Shown: positions 46,128-56,913 of the stretch, in pieces
How the letters are laid out: each line of letters starts with the position of its first letter
How positions within the stretch are numbered: position 1 is the first letter of the stretch
Source: JAEUIG01 sp046349775
Lineage (GTDB): Bacteria > Planctomycetota > Planctomycetia > Planctomycetales > Planctomycetaceae
Direction: 5' to 3'
Assembly: GCA_046349775.1 (NCBI GenBank)
Contig: JAXMBS010000027.1
Span: 1-64,000, forward strand
DNA: 64,000 nt
Position numbers and translations under genes: made by a program
Notes under the pieces: model-generated
Seen by the model: only the letters and a program-made list of their open reading frames with translations
Databases searched by the model: none
Told to the model about the DNA's origin: nothing

Positions 46128-49114
46128 TTACTTCGTCGCCGTCCGCACATACTCGATCAGGTTCCGCATCTCGTCCGGCGTCACCTTTTGTTCCAAGCCT
46201 TCGGGCATCAGCGATTTGCCAGAGCTGGTCACGGTGTCGATGTCGGAGCGGAGGACCGTTTCCTGTTTGCCGAGCGGCTGGCGGAGGGTGAAGCTGGTCG
46301 GCGTTTCGGCGGCGATGGCGCCGGTCTTGATCGTGCCGTCGTGCTGGAGGATGACATACTCCAGGAAGTGCGGTGAGACTTCGCGATTGGGGTCAAGGAT
46401 GTGCTCGAGGATTTCGGCGGAGGTGCGGGCGCGGACGGTGACGAGGGCGGGGCCGACGTCGTGCCCTTCGCCGCCCAGGCGGTGGCAGTTGGCGCATTCG
46501 CGGGTGAAGATCACGCGGCCGGCGGCGGGATCGGGAGTGCCGGCCAGCGCCTGGCGGTAGCGCGCGATGAGTTCGCGGCGCGCGGCCGGCGTGGCTTCGC
46601 TGCCGAAGAGCTTTTCGGCGCGGGCTTTCGTCGCTGGATCGCCACTTTTGAGCAGCAGCGAGCGACGCACCGGCGGGACGTCTGCGGCGGCGATAGCGCC
46701 GGACTCGATGGCGTCAAACAGCTTGGCACGGCGATCTGTTCGTGCGAGCGGGACGAGCATCACCCTGCTCGCCCACGCTCGGCGTCAGCTTGGGATAGCG
46801 GTCCAGCAGGATGTCAGCGACACGCGGATTGGCTGATTTCGCGAGCGCCTCGGCAGCCGCGGCTGGACTTCCTGCAGTTGCTGGATGTCCGAGCAACATC
46901 GTGAACAGGTCATGTCGCGACTCGAATGATCCGCAAAGCCAGCCAACGGATGCCGAGGACCCGGCGATCGATCAGGACCCCCATTTCTCGAGCGGCAGAC
47001 TGTGCGGCCCAGTTCACCGCGCCCAGAGATTGAGCGTCAGGCCCCATCGCTGAGCTGAAGTATGATGTCCGGGAGCCTTGCGCTTTCACCGGCAGTCGTT
47101 CACTCAACTGCAACAGAAGTGAGAAAGGCGGAATCATGTGCGTCCAACTCAATTGTTGACGCCGACGCCAGCAGGGCCTCGACCACACGAACGACATCTG
47201 TTGCCTGCCCCTTTGCGGCGACCGCTTGCAGAAGTTCCTGCGTTTTCAACGCCGCCTTGCTGCCGCAGTAGCTGCGGATGCGAAAGATAGTCGACCAGCA
47301 GGTTTTCTGCGGTCGTGGAGCTGAGGGCGATGCGGGCTGCGAGCCGCAACCAGAGATCTGCCATCTCCGCGCAGTGCGAATTGCAGCGGATTCTGCACGA
47401 TGTGCGGTTGATCACTGCCAGCGTCAGAATGGCCTGCATTCGCACCCGCGAATCCTGATCGCGGCCAGTGCGACATCCGGTCGCGAACAGCCGCTCGGAT
47501 CGATTCAAGAAGCGATTTGTATTGAGACTCTGCCAGCCAGATCCCATGCTCACGGATTCGCGGCGACGCGTCGTTTAGTGCACTTGTGAGCACCTCGTCA
47601 TTCAGAGACCCCAGCACGCTATCCCGAAGATACAAGGCATGCAGCGCGCTGCGGCGAATCTGAAAGTCGAGGTTGTCGCAACTCCGGCACGGCGGCGGCG
47701 TCTTGACGCTCGAAGATCCAGCCGCTGCCGTCTCCGCGCCTACCAGGAGTGGGCTTTCCAGCGGCTGCGACGAGCTCAGTCGTGGTCGCACTTCGAGCCG
47801 CAGCGCGGCGGGCGGCGTGTAACCATCACGATAGCGGGGCGGGACGAGCCGGTAGATGCGGCCGCGATCACGTCCGCTGGTCAGATCCAGTTGCGCTTGA
47901 TGTCGTCGGGGATCGACCAGGGGATGCTCAATCGTCTCGCGATACATGTCGAGCAGATGCAGAGTCCCATCGGGGGCGTTCACGGATTGACCGGGCGGAA
48001 CCAGTTGTCGGTCGAGGCGAGGAATTCTTCCTTGTCACTCGTACGGACGGCGCGAGAACGTGGCACCGTCCGGTTCCAGGCGATAGCGGATAGTGAGTTT
48101 GCCGGCGACTTCGCCGACGAAGACGATGCCAGCGTATTCCTCCGGATAAACGCCTGCGGTAGACCGTTGCTCCGGCGGCGGACGTGACAAACCCGACGGC
48201 GTTCATCACTGCGCGGCGTGCCGGCGATTTCAGCCGCCAGCCGGGCGGCGTTGACCTCACCCATACGGCTCCGGCGGGCTGATGCGAGAACACCGGGACA
48301 GCGTCTCCGGCGTCAACCGAAGTCGTAGATTGTGGTGGCGGCAACGACGGCCGGGTTGAGCGCGAGGTAGTAGTCGTCCAGAACGATGTGCTGCACTGGA
48401 TTGCGGATGTTGCAGATGAACCGGTTCCCCCAATCGTCAAACGTGTTTCCAAACCGTGCGCTTGCCGAGGACTTCGAAGTCGCCGGTGTTCGGATCGAAC
48501 CGGAAATCATTCCGCCCGAGCGCAATCGGCCAGGCCGTCGCTCCCCTTGCGGATGATCGATCCGCCATTGCTGGAACCGGCCGCGTAGAACTGGTGATCG
48601 AGTCCCCACTGCAGGTTGTTGATCACGGCACGGACTGAACTTGCGGAATCCAGTGACGAAAACCTGTTCGCGGACTTCCGCCTTGCCGTCGTCGCCTCCT
48701 TGAGATGCCAGATGTCGGGAGTGGCGGTGACATAAACGCCCCCTTTCCAGCAGGCGATCCCCGTCGGCGAGGAAAGCCCTTCGGCGGCAAAGACGGTCGA
48801 GCGATCGAAGACGCCGTCGCCGTTGTCGTCTTCAAGCAGCCGGATGCGGCCGATCGCGGCCGACTGTTGATCTTCCCACGCTTTGTCGGCTTGCCGGATC
48901 GACGAAGGGATAGTCGTTCATCTCGACGACATACGCGCGGCCGTTTTCGTCGTAGACCATCGCCACGGGGTCGGTAACCAGCGGCTCGGCGGCGAGGAGT
49001 TCGAGGCGGAATCCATCCTGAATACGGAACGTTAGCGAGCGGCATGGCGGGCACTGTCGGTGGAATCCGTGGCAGACCTTGTGCGGAGAGTGAGCCGACA
49101 GAAAGAAACGTCAT
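46128..49114 (-). pseudogene. PVC-type CxxCH heme-binding dehydrogenase-like protein (frameshifted)
   Basis: About 990 residues can be pieced together. The reading begins near ATG 49114. A propeller-type membrane-bound dehydrogenase domain comes from many short frames (for example VYDENGRAYVVEMNDYP near 48950, NNLQWGLDHQFYAAGSSNGG near 48600). HEAT-like repeats follow (FQIRRSALHALYLRDSVLG, minus 47670-47600). The C-terminal cytochrome c domain in frame 46763-46128 has CANCHRLGGEGHDVGPAL (axial His, CxxCH) and ends at TAA/TAG 46128. This architecture is a hallmark of Planctomycetes and Verrucomicrobia. It is probably a periplasmic redox protein linked to sugar degradation. Between 46764 and 49114 frames change many times. 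Confidence 0.8.
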
Positions 49115-49275
49115 GGCCAGAATGGCGAGGTCAAATTCGTGTCATCAGGCGGTCCCATTTGAAGACGGCAATCAACAGGCTGAGATTGTACCGATAACAT
49201 CGGCAATGTTTTTTGCCACCGAGCACACCGAGATCCCAGCGCGGCCGATGGCCGCAACCAGCTGCTCAATGTTGT

Positions 49276-49337
49276 ACTAGCCGCGACCGTCAGGGGCGAA
49301 TCCGCTCTCAATGGCCTCCCTGACGGTCACGGCTAGT
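49276..49337. repeat. Inverted repeat, ACTAGCCGCGACCGTCAGGG family, copy 1
   Basis: The arms are ACTAGCCGCGACCGTCAGGG (49276-49295) and CCCTGACGGTCACGGCTAGT (49318-49337), with 19 of 20 positions paired and a 22-base loop. A diverged second copy of the family overlaps the kdsB stop at 59867-59924. It lies upstream of fbp and of the PVC heme protein. The rest of the 503-base gap (49115-49617) shows no gene. Confidence 0.75.
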
Positions 49338-49617
49338 CGAAAGCACGCCGCAGCTCCTGATCGTTCGTAGCACAGAGACGACTCTCGGTGTCGTCGGTGG
49401 CCAGCTGCCTTGGGGACGAGCCTATCCGTTCCGGCTCGTGTGCCGTGAGTCGCTTGGGTGACGCTTCCCGACGGTCCCTGCGTCGATACAATCGCCGCGA
49501 CCTGATCCCCTGTTGCGGATTGAGCTCGTCGGCCAGCGCCGCTCGACGAGTCCGCCCCGAAGGTCGAGTTGATTGCATGCCGACGACGAGTGCTGAGCCA
49601 CGCGAACTCCCCTGACG

Positions 49618-50617
49618 ATGTCGGACCGTCGACTCCTGACGGTCCGGCAACGCCTCCTGCAGGAGCAGCGGAGGTTTCTGGTGCGTCCGGCGAGTTCTCG
49701 TGGCTGCTGTCGGGGATCACGCTGGCGACGAAGATGATCGAGTCGCAGGTGCGCTACCGCCGGCGGCAAGAATATCCCCAGGCGCTCCACGGCGACACCA
49801 ACGTCCAGGGGGAGGTCAGCAAAACTCGACATCTATGCCAACGAAGCCTTGCTGCACTGCCTGAGCGTCCGCGAAAACGTCGGCCTGCTGGTCTCCGAAG
49901 AGAACAAGGAGCCGGTCCTGATGCGGCATGACGCACCACGGGCGCACTACGCGGTCGTGTTTGATCCACTGGACGGGTCGTCAAATATTGATGTCAGCGT
50001 CAGCGTCGGGACGATCTTCTCGATTCTGCGGCGTCCCGACGGGGCGGAGCACGCGGATCCGATGTCGTGGGTCCTGCAGCCGGGGAGTCGGCAGGTCGCC
50101 GCCGGATACGTGCTGTACGGGTCTTCGACGGTCTTCGTGTACAGCGCCGGCAACGGCGTGCACGGCTTCACGCTCGATCCGGCGATCGGGGCCTACGTGC
50201 TGAGCCACGAGAATATCCGCATGCCGGAGCAGGGGATCTACTACTCGTGCAACGAAGCCAATCGGAATGATTTTCCGCCGCCGTGTGCCCAATATCTGGA
50301 TGAGCTGCGGGGCGGCGCGTATGGGCGGCGGTATTCGAGCCGGTATATCGGGTCGATGGTGGCGGACGTGCACCGCACGCTGCTCAAAGGGGGGGTGTTC
50401 CTGTATCCCCCAACGGAAAAGCAGCCGTCCGGCAAGCTGAGGCTGATGTACAGAAGATCCGATTGCGTTTCTCGTCGAACAAGCGGGCGGTCAAGCCACG
50501 AACGGCCGCCAGCGAATTCTGGATATCCAGCCGCAGAGCCTGCACGAACGGACGCCATTGCTGATCGGCGGACGGCGCGAGATGGCGGAGTTCGCGCGAT
50601 TGTCCGCACAGGTGTAG
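49618..50617 (+). pseudogene. fbp: Class I fructose-1,6-bisphosphatase (frameshifted)
   Basis: The ATG at 49618 starts SDRRLLTVRQRLLQEQRRF. A lost base near 49677 shifts the frame to GASGEFSWLLSGITLATKMI. Further small losses near 49750-49830 lead to the clean frame 49849-50450: ENVGLLVSEENKEPV, the metal/phosphate-binding YAVVFDPLDGSSNIDVSVSV, and SRYIGSMVADVHRTLLKGG. One more shift near 50455 leads to the C-terminus (EQAGGQATNGRQRILDI) ending in TAG at 50617. It catalyses fructose-1,6-bisphosphate hydrolysis in gluconeogenesis. All key residues survive, and an essential enzyme is unlikely to be dead, which favours sequence error. Confidence 0.85.
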
Positions 50618-50640
50618 CGCGGTGTCACACCTCGGTTTTC

Positions 50641-50716
50641 GGGTGCCACTGGCTCTGCCAGTGTTGATTGAACCGTGCGTTTCACTCGTGTCGCACTGGC
50701 GAAGCCAGTGGCACCC
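50641..50716. repeat. Inverted repeat with self-complementary arms (GGGTGCCACTGGC family)
   Basis: The left arm is 50641-50663 and the right arm 50694-50716. They pair at 21 of 23 positions. Each arm also contains its own hairpin (CACTGGC / GCCAGTG), so the DNA can fold in two ways. It lies between fbp and the dehydrogenase gene. Confidence 0.7.
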
Positions 50717-50782
50717 AACTCTAATTCGTTCTTGCGACGGAGCACAGCAGCGACGAGAAGCGGAACGTTATCGAAGACGACT

Positions 50783-51815
50783 GTGGATTCGCCCCTCAAC
50801 ATCCTGATTCTGCTCGACGTCGACGAGCACACGCTGGTTCGTGTTCGGACAGCGGCGCCGGAGGCGCGGGTGACAGTCGGCCCGAAGCACGATGTCACGG
50901 CCCATGAGTTTCAGCTCCCGGCCACGGTGTTGCAGGACATCGATTGCCTGATCTGCGAGACGCCGCCGCGCAATTTCGACGACTTCCAGCGGCTGAAGTG
51001 GATCCAGCTGGCATCGGCCGGCTACAACCAGCTCTTCGGCCTGCCGATCGCAGAACGCAGGATCCAGGTCACGAACGCGCGCGGCTGTTTCGACGTGCCG
51101 ATCGCTGAATGGAATGTGATGATGCTGCTGGCCTGGCATCGCAATCTGTTCGGCATGCTGGCGAACCAGCGCGAGCAGGAATGGGACCGCTCAGCGAAGT
51201 TCGAGGATGAGTTCCGCAGCGGCACCGTGGGTTTCTACGGGTACGGCGGTCTGGCGCGCGAGAAGCAGCACGGTTGCTGATCCATGGGCATCACGGTCCA
51301 TGCTGACTCGCGACGGCACTATCGGGAATCAGGAGAACACGTGCTGTGTTCCCGGTACCGGCGATCCCGAGGGACGACTGCCGGATCGAGTCTTCGCCGC
51401 CGCGGAAAAGTCCACGTTCTTCGCCGGGCTGGATTACCTGATTATCGCCGTCCCGTTAACACGCGCGACGACCGGGCTCATTGGCGAAGCGGAATTGCGA
51501 ATGCTACCCCCGCATGCCGTGCTGATCAACCCGGCGCGCGCAGCGATCATCGACCAAGATGCACTCGTGCGCTGCCTGTCGGAGGGGTGGATTCGCGGCG
51601 CGGCGCTTGATGTGCACTATGCCTATCCGTTGCCGCCGGAGCACCCGCTCTGGTCACTGCCGAACACTGTCCTGACGCCGCACATCGCCGGCGCCGGACT
51701 CAATCCGCACTTCCTGCCGCGCACGTTCGACGTGTTTACCGAGAACCTGGGACGGTTTCGTTCCGGCCAACCGCTGCTGAACCAATTGACCCCGTCGGAA
51801 ATCGCCGGGGAGTAG
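50783..51815 (+). pseudogene. D-2-hydroxyacid dehydrogenase (frameshifted)
   Basis: About 340 residues. The N-terminal half (GTG 50783) has LNILILLDVDEHTLVRVRT, the substrate-side CLICETPP, KWIQLASAGYNQL and VTNARGCFDVPIAEWNVMMM-like helix. The nucleotide motif GTVGFYGYGGLARE is cut by frame changes at 51250-51330. The second half (51330-51815) continues with DYLIIAVPLTRATTGLIGEAE, HAVLINPARAAIIDQDALVR and the catalytic-His end NTVLTPHIAGAGLNPHF. It should reduce or oxidise 2-hydroxy acids using NAD(P)H, like glycerate or phosphoglycerate dehydrogenases. It lies just after fbp. Confidence 0.82.
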
Positions 51816-51863
51816 TGCGCAACCCATCACATGCGAAGTCCTTGCCGCAGGAGCGTCGCTGAC

Positions 51864-53162
51864 ATGCCGCAAACGACGTCGAAGACTGCTGTCTGGATCA
51901 CGCTGTGGCTGGTCGCGCTCGCAGGAGTCTATGCGCAGTGCGCAGCGGGCGGAGAAGCAGTGCCGTCGAACGAGCCGGTCGTCGTCGTCGAGGCCGGTCC
52001 GCTGCGGTTTACGGAACACTGCCTGATGCAGGGGTACACATATGCCTACGGCCTGTCCGCGCACGACGTGGACGGCGACGGCGACCTCGATTTGACGAGC
52101 GCCGACGCCGAGACGAACAGCAACGTGTACCTGCTGCTGAACGACGGGCGCGGCAAGTTCGCCAGCTCGATCCTGCAAAAACACAAGGCGGACGATTCGA
52201 CGGACCCGATTCGCCTCGAGCGACACAAGCTCGGCGATGTCAACGGCGACGGCCGGCCGGACCTGGTGATCGTCGACAATCTCCAGTGGGACATTCGCTG
52301 GAACGAGAACCCTGGTCCGCAAGGTCTGGCCAAGCCGTGGCCGTTGCACCGCGTCGCCGAGCCGAAAGAGGTGCCGGGGTCGTACGATGTGTCGCTGGCC
52401 GATTTCGACGGCGACGGTGATCTCGACGTGGCCGCCTCGAGCTGGCGGTTCGGCAACCGGTTCGACTGGTTCGAGAACGTCGGAGCGCCGGGAAACGGCG
52501 GCAAGTGGCAGCGACGTGAAGTCGCCCGCGACATCGGCGAGACGCGGACGATCGAAGCGGCGGATTTCAATCGCGACGGGCGGCCCGATCTGCTGGGGAC
52601 ATCGCGCGGCGCGAATCTGGTGGCGTGGTTTGAAAACTCCGGGACCGGGCCGGCGCTGACCTGGAAGCAGCATGTGATCGACGATCAGACCCTGTACCCC
52701 TGCCATGGTCATGCCGTGGATTTTGACAAGGACGGCGATCTGGACGTGGTGATGACGTTCGGCCTGGCGGGGGGAACACCAGTGGCCAGCGGCACCTCGC
52801 ATCAGGTGGCGTGGTATGAAAACGTCGGCGCGCCCGGAGACTCGATGAAGTGGACGAAACATCTGATTGGCACAGAGTTCTCGAATGGATTTGAGGCGGT
52901 CACCGGGGATCTCGACGGCGACGGAGATCTGGATGTCGTCGCCACCGGCTGGACGGCCGACGGCCGGATTGTCTGGTTCGAGAACAGCGGCGACGCCGCC
53001 GGCGAATGGAAGCAGCACGTGCTGAAGCACCCGTGGACGAACGCGGTGACCGTCGTGGTGTGTGATCTCGACGGCGACCAGCGGCTGGATATCGTCGCCT
53101 GTGCGGAGCGTACGGATAACGAGTTGCGTTGGTGGCGCAATGAGGGGTCGTCGAAGAAGTGA
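51864..53162 (+). CDS. Secreted FG-GAP/VCBS beta-propeller protein
   Basis: A 432-residue protein. The signal peptide is residues 1-30 (ITLWLVALAGVYAQCAAGG). The rest is a seven-bladed-type propeller with calcium-binding DxDxDGxxD loops at about seven places (DVDGDGDLD, DVNGDGRPD, DFDGDGDLD, DFNRDGRPD, DFDKDGDLD, DLDGDGDLD, DLDGDQRLD), each followed by WxEN-type strands (WFENVG, WYENVG). It is an extracytoplasmic binding or adhesion-like protein. ATG 51831 would add 11 residues; 51864 gives the better signal peptide. Confidence 0.9.
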   Translation: MPQTTSKTAVWITLWLVALAGVYAQCAAGGEAVPSNEPVVVVEAGPLRFTEHCLMQGYTYAYGLSAHDVDGDGDLDLTSADAETNSNVYLLLNDGRGKFASSILQKHKADDSTDPIRLERHKLGDVNGDGRPDLVIVDNLQWDIRWNENPGPQGLAKPWPLHRVAEPKEVPGSYDVSLADFDGDGDLDVAASSWRFGNRFDWFENVGAPGNGGKWQRREVARDIGETRTIEAADFNRDGRPDLLGTSRGANLVAWFENSGTGPALTWKQHVIDDQTLYPCHGHAVDFDKDGDLDVVMTFGLAGGTPVASGTSHQVAWYENVGAPGDSMKWTKHLIGTEFSNGFEAVTGDLDGDGDLDVVATGWTADGRIVWFENSGDAAGEWKQHVLKHPWTNAVTVVVCDLDGDQRLDIVACAERTDNELRWWRNEGSSKK

Positions 53163-53291
53163 GTCCGCATTGCCGGCCGATCGCACGATGAAAGCCGACT
53201 CGACGGTGTCGACATTACAAGCAGTTTCACAACTAGCAGGCGCCGGGTTCTCTGCCGTGAACAACGTTGCATCGTGAGATGGGCATACACG

Positions 53292-53373
53292 CTTCGTGTC
53301 CTTTGTGCCCTTCTGTAAATCCCTTCGTCGTAGGGAAAGAAAGGTTGAACAGAAGGGCACGAAGGACACAAAG
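53292..53373. repeat. Long inverted repeat with 25-bp arms
   Basis: The left arm is 53292-53316 (begins CTTCGTGTCCTTTGTGCCC). The right arm is 53349-53373 (begins ACAGAAGGGCACGAAGGAC). They match at 23 of 25 positions, and both differences are G/A exchanges that keep G-U pairing in RNA. The loop itself holds a smaller hairpin (TCCCT ... AGGGA). It sits after the FG-GAP gene, in the 275-base gap before the hydrolase gene. Confidence 0.75.
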
Positions 53374-53437
53374 AACGGGTTAAGACGGCAGCCGGCTACA
53401 GAAGCCCGCGTAAAACTTAACGTCATGCGGAGCAATC

Positions 53438-54376
53438 ATGTTCACAGTATTGGCGTCGCTCTCCCATAATGCGGACTTTGAAATCTCGAAATCGAATATA
53501 GTCTGCCGTGCTGCGACAGGGGTCATCCTGTTCATGGCCATGTGTGGCTTCGGCAGCGCGGCGGATCCATCGTCGGAGAGCACGGTCCATGAGCTGACCA
53601 CGCCGGACGGCACGCGATTCGCGATTCTCGGTGACAAGCCAACAGCGCCGGCGCCGACGCTGCTGGTGTTTGGCGGCGATCAGAAAGGGACGCTGCTCGG
53701 CGAGGACGTCAATCGCATCGGCCGGCTGCTGGCCCCTCACGGGTTCCTGTCGGTCTCACTCGACATTCCGTGTCATGGCGCCGATGCGCGGCCGGGCGAG
53801 CAGGCCGGATTGACCGGCTGGCGAGATCGGATCGTCAAAGGAGAACACATCTTCGACGAGTTCGCGGGGCGGGTCTCGAAGGCACTCGATTATCTGATCG
53901 CCGAGAAATACACCGATCCCGAACAGATCGTGATTTCCGGCACGTCGCGTGGTGGCTTCTGTGCGTTTCACGCGGCGGCCGCTGACGAACGCATTCGCTA
54001 CGTGCTGGCATTCGCGCCGGTCACGCACCTGCCGGTGCTCACCGAGTTCGAAGGGGCCCGCGAGCACTCGGATGTGCTGGCGCTCTCGCCGATTCACTTC
54101 GCCGACAAGCTCGCGAACAGGACCATCTGGATGGTGATCGGCAACGACGACGAACGGGTCGGGACCGACGACTGTATCGCGCTGACGCAGGCAATCCTGA
54201 AGCATGCCAAACGCAGCCCCAACCCGATTCCGGTCGAGCTGCACGTGCTGGCGACGATTGACCACCGGCTGCACGCCATGCGAAAGCCCGAATACAAACA
54301 GTGGACGTCTCCGCACGACGACGCGGCCGCGTGGCTGCTGGCCGTCATGGCTCCGTCATCTGAACCTGCACACTAA
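53438..54376 (+). CDS. Secreted alpha/beta hydrolase (dienelactone-hydrolase-like)
   Basis: A 312-residue hydrolase. A hydrophobic signal-like stretch (ATGVILFMAMCGFGSAA, about 26-42) is followed by the fold: LLVFGGDQKG, SVSLDIPCHGAD, the nucleophile elbow ISGTSRGGFCAF (Ser in GTSRGG), the acid region MVIGNDDERVG, and the catalytic His in TIDHRLH. It should hydrolyse an ester or peptide bond; the substrate is unknown. Starts at 53438 or at internal ATGs (for example 53534) are possible. The next gene begins 20 bases after the stop, so the two may form an operon. Confidence 0.82.
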   Translation: MFTVLASLSHNADFEISKSNIVCRAATGVILFMAMCGFGSAADPSSESTVHELTTPDGTRFAILGDKPTAPAPTLLVFGGDQKGTLLGEDVNRIGRLLAPHGFLSVSLDIPCHGADARPGEQAGLTGWRDRIVKGEHIFDEFAGRVSKALDYLIAEKYTDPEQIVISGTSRGGFCAFHAAAADERIRYVLAFAPVTHLPVLTEFEGAREHSDVLALSPIHFADKLANRTIWMVIGNDDERVGTDDCIALTQAILKHAKRSPNPIPVELHVLATIDHRLHAMRKPEYKQWTSPHDDAAAWLLAVMAPSSEPAH

Positions 54377-54395
54377 TCCCCGGACTCACGGCGGT

Positions 54396-55241
54396 ATGTC
54401 CACCGACTCCATCCGCGCTATTGACGTTCATGCGCACTACGGCCGCAATATCCGCGAAGGGGTGCCGGACTTCGTCAATGACTTCATGACGGGGGATGCC
54501 GCAGAAGTGGCGCGGCGCGCGGCGGCGGCGAACATCGAATGGACGATCGTTTCGCCGCTGGAGGCGTTGTTCCCGCGGTTTAAAGGAGACGCGGTCGCGG
54601 GCAACCGGAGCGCTGCCCGCGACGTGGCGGCGACGGGGGGATTGCTGCAGTACGTCGTCATCGATCCGCGACGGCCCGAAACGTACGAGCAGGCCGACGA
54701 GATGCTGCGGAGTCCGCGATGCGTCGGGATCAAAATCCATCCCGAAGAGCACGGCTACCCGGTGGCGGAATTCGGTCGTCCGATGTTCGAGTTCGCCGCT
54801 GAACACCGCACGGTTGTGCTCTCGCACAGCAGCGAGCAGCTGAGCCTGGCATCCGACCTGGTCAATCTGGCCAATGAGTTTCCGGAAATGAGGCTGCTCC
54901 TGGCGCATATCGGGTGCGGCTGGGACGGCGATCCGACGCATCAGGTGCGGGCCATCCAGACCAGCCGGCACGGAAATGTGTTTGCCGACACTTCGAGCGC
55001 CCGGTCGATCACCCCGAACCTGATTGAATGGGCCGTGAGCGAGATCGGCGCAGAGCGGGTGCTGTTCGGCACGGACACGCCGCTATATCACACGTCGATG
55101 CAGCGGATTCGGATCGACCACGCGAACCTGTCGGATCGCGACAAGCGCCTGATTTTGCGCGACAATGCCGTGGCGCTGTTTGGGTTGGAAAAGTTGGTGC
55201 AGGCTGAACTCCGGATGGAGTCCGCCGAGGGCCTGCGGTAA
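54396..55241 (+). CDS. Amidohydrolase-family (Amidohydro_2) TIM-barrel protein
   Basis: A 281-residue metal-dependent hydrolase. The metal motif is at the N-terminus (IDVHAHYG), followed by VGIKIHPEEHGYP, TVVLSHSSEQ, LLLAHIGCGWDGD and the catalytic Asp in VLFGTDTPLYH. It is short, as in the Amidohydro_2 group (decarboxylases, lactonases). The substrate is unknown. ATG 54396 is chosen, 20 bases after the alpha/beta hydrolase. The two may degrade the same ester/amide compound. Confidence 0.86.
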   Translation: MSTDSIRAIDVHAHYGRNIREGVPDFVNDFMTGDAAEVARRAAAANIEWTIVSPLEALFPRFKGDAVAGNRSAARDVAATGGLLQYVVIDPRRPETYEQADEMLRSPRCVGIKIHPEEHGYPVAEFGRPMFEFAAEHRTVVLSHSSEQLSLASDLVNLANEFPEMRLLLAHIGCGWDGDPTHQVRAIQTSRHGNVFADTSSARSITPNLIEWAVSEIGAERVLFGTDTPLYHTSMQRIRIDHANLSDRDKRLILRDNAVALFGLEKLVQAELRMESAEGLR

Positions 55242-55320
55242 ACTCAATCAGCCAGTGAACATGCTGGCCCAGTGCCGGAGACGACTGCGGGGAGGATCTC
55301 CGCGTGTTTCATCGCCAGCG

Positions 55321-56781
55321 ATGGAAGGAATGTCCATGTTGACGATTCACGGTCGACCGCAGCGGGTGTGCAGCGGACTGTCGCGCCGATCGCTCCTGCA
55401 GGCCGGCGGCGCCGGGCTGCTGGGGGTGAATCTCTCGCGGGTGCTGGCGGCCGAACAGTTGGCGACTGCGTTCACGGGCGGGCGAGCCAAGTCGGTCCTG
55501 TTCCTGTACCTGTTCGGCGGCCCCAGTCAGCTCGAAACCTGGGACATGAAGCCCGATGCGCCGGTCGGCCTGCGCGGGCCGTTCCTGCCGATCGCTTCGC
55601 GGACGCCCGATCTGCGGATCTGCGAGCTGATGCCGCGCAGCGCGATGCTGTCGGACAAGTTCTGCGTCATCCGCTCCATGACGCACGGTGAGAACGATCA
55701 CAACGCGGCGCACTACATTCAGACGGGGCACAAGTGGACGCGCAAGGCCGAGAATGGCCAGGACGTCAATGCGCGGCCGACCGACTGGCCGTCGATGGGT
55801 TCGGTCGTCGAGTACCTCTCTGCGCATGAACGTGACGCACACCGGCGGACGTTTCCGGATTACGTCTACCTGCCGAACCGGCTGGGACATCTCCAGACGC
55901 CCAAGTACGATCGGACCGGGCAATACGCGGGCTGGCTGGGGAACACTTACAACGCGCTGGCGACCGACGTCCGTCCCGAGAAGCCGAGAGACAACATGTT
56001 CCTGCGGGACTGCACCGACAAGGAACTCGACTTCCGGATCAAGGGGCTGGCCGACCCGACCGAGATGCCCCTCAGCCGCTTGGATCGCCGTCGCAGCCTG
56101 ATCGAACAATTCGACGACGCGAGCCGCGAACAGGACGAGGCACGGCCGTGGGAGGGGTACGATCCGATCCGCGACCAGGCGCTGAACCTCGTCACGTCCG
56201 AGAAGATCCGCACCGCGCTCGACATCCGGCAGGAGCCAGCCGCGCAACGGGATCGCTACGGGCGACATCTCTATGGGCAGTCGCTGCTGATGGGGCGGCG
56301 GATGATCGAAGCCGGCGCACGGTTCGTCACCGTCGCGTGGGACTCGCCGGCGGGCACGGACGGCTGGGACTCGCACAATAGCAGCACGCATCTTGAGAAG
56401 TGGCTGATCCCGGGATTCGACCAGGCTTACTCAGCGCTGCTGGAGGACCTGGATCAGCGCGGGCTCCTGGCGGAAACGCTGGTTGTCGCTCTCGGGGAAA
56501 TGGGCCGCACTCCGACACCCAGCGCCGGTTGGGGTCGCGGCCACTGGAGCTACTGCTTCCCGGCGCTGCTGGCCGGAGCCGGGATCCGCGGCGGGATCAC
56601 CTACGGGCGATCGGATGCCGATGCGGCCTGGCCGGCGGAGCGTCCGGTCAGCCCGGAAGATCTGGCGTGCACGATCTACACCGCGCTGGGTCTCGATCCG
56701 CAGATGGTGCTCCCGGATCGCCTGGGGCGGGAGTTCACAATTGTGGACGGCGGCCGTCCGCTGCTGGACCTGTTCTCGTAA
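55321..56781 (+). CDS. DUF1501 Tat-exported protein, copy 1
   Basis: A 486-residue protein of the planctomycete DUF1501 family (sulfatase/phosphatase-like fold). The Tat signal is SRRSLLQAGGAGLLGVNLSR. Family motifs are VLFLYLFGGPSQLETWDMKP, IRSMTHGENDHNAAHYIQTG, GTDGWDSHNSSTHLEKWLIP and ALGEMGRTPTPSAGWGRGHW. DUF1501 genes normally pair with a DUF1549/DUF1553 cytochrome-like gene, which is missing here. ATG 55321 is used; 55336 is equally possible. Confidence 0.9.
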   Translation: MEGMSMLTIHGRPQRVCSGLSRRSLLQAGGAGLLGVNLSRVLAAEQLATAFTGGRAKSVLFLYLFGGPSQLETWDMKPDAPVGLRGPFLPIASRTPDLRICELMPRSAMLSDKFCVIRSMTHGENDHNAAHYIQTGHKWTRKAENGQDVNARPTDWPSMGSVVEYLSAHERDAHRRTFPDYVYLPNRLGHLQTPKYDRTGQYAGWLGNTYNALATDVRPEKPRDNMFLRDCTDKELDFRIKGLADPTEMPLSRLDRRRSLIEQFDDASREQDEARPWEGYDPIRDQALNLVTSEKIRTALDIRQEPAAQRDRYGRHLYGQSLLMGRRMIEAGARFVTVAWDSPAGTDGWDSHNSSTHLEKWLIPGFDQAYSALLEDLDQRGLLAETLVVALGEMGRTPTPSAGWGRGHWSYCFPALLAGAGIRGGITYGRSDADAAWPAERPVSPEDLACTIYTALGLDPQMVLPDRLGREFTIVDGGRPLLDLFS

Positions 56782-56913
56782 GGCGCCGCGATGATTGGTG
56801 CGTTCGCATAAAAGCAGCGACCGTACGAAGATTGGCCCGACGTCCGCCGGAAGGGCTACAATCACAGTTCGCGGCCGCTGGGCCGCGCGTCCCCTGCAAC
56901 CCAGTTCAATGCG

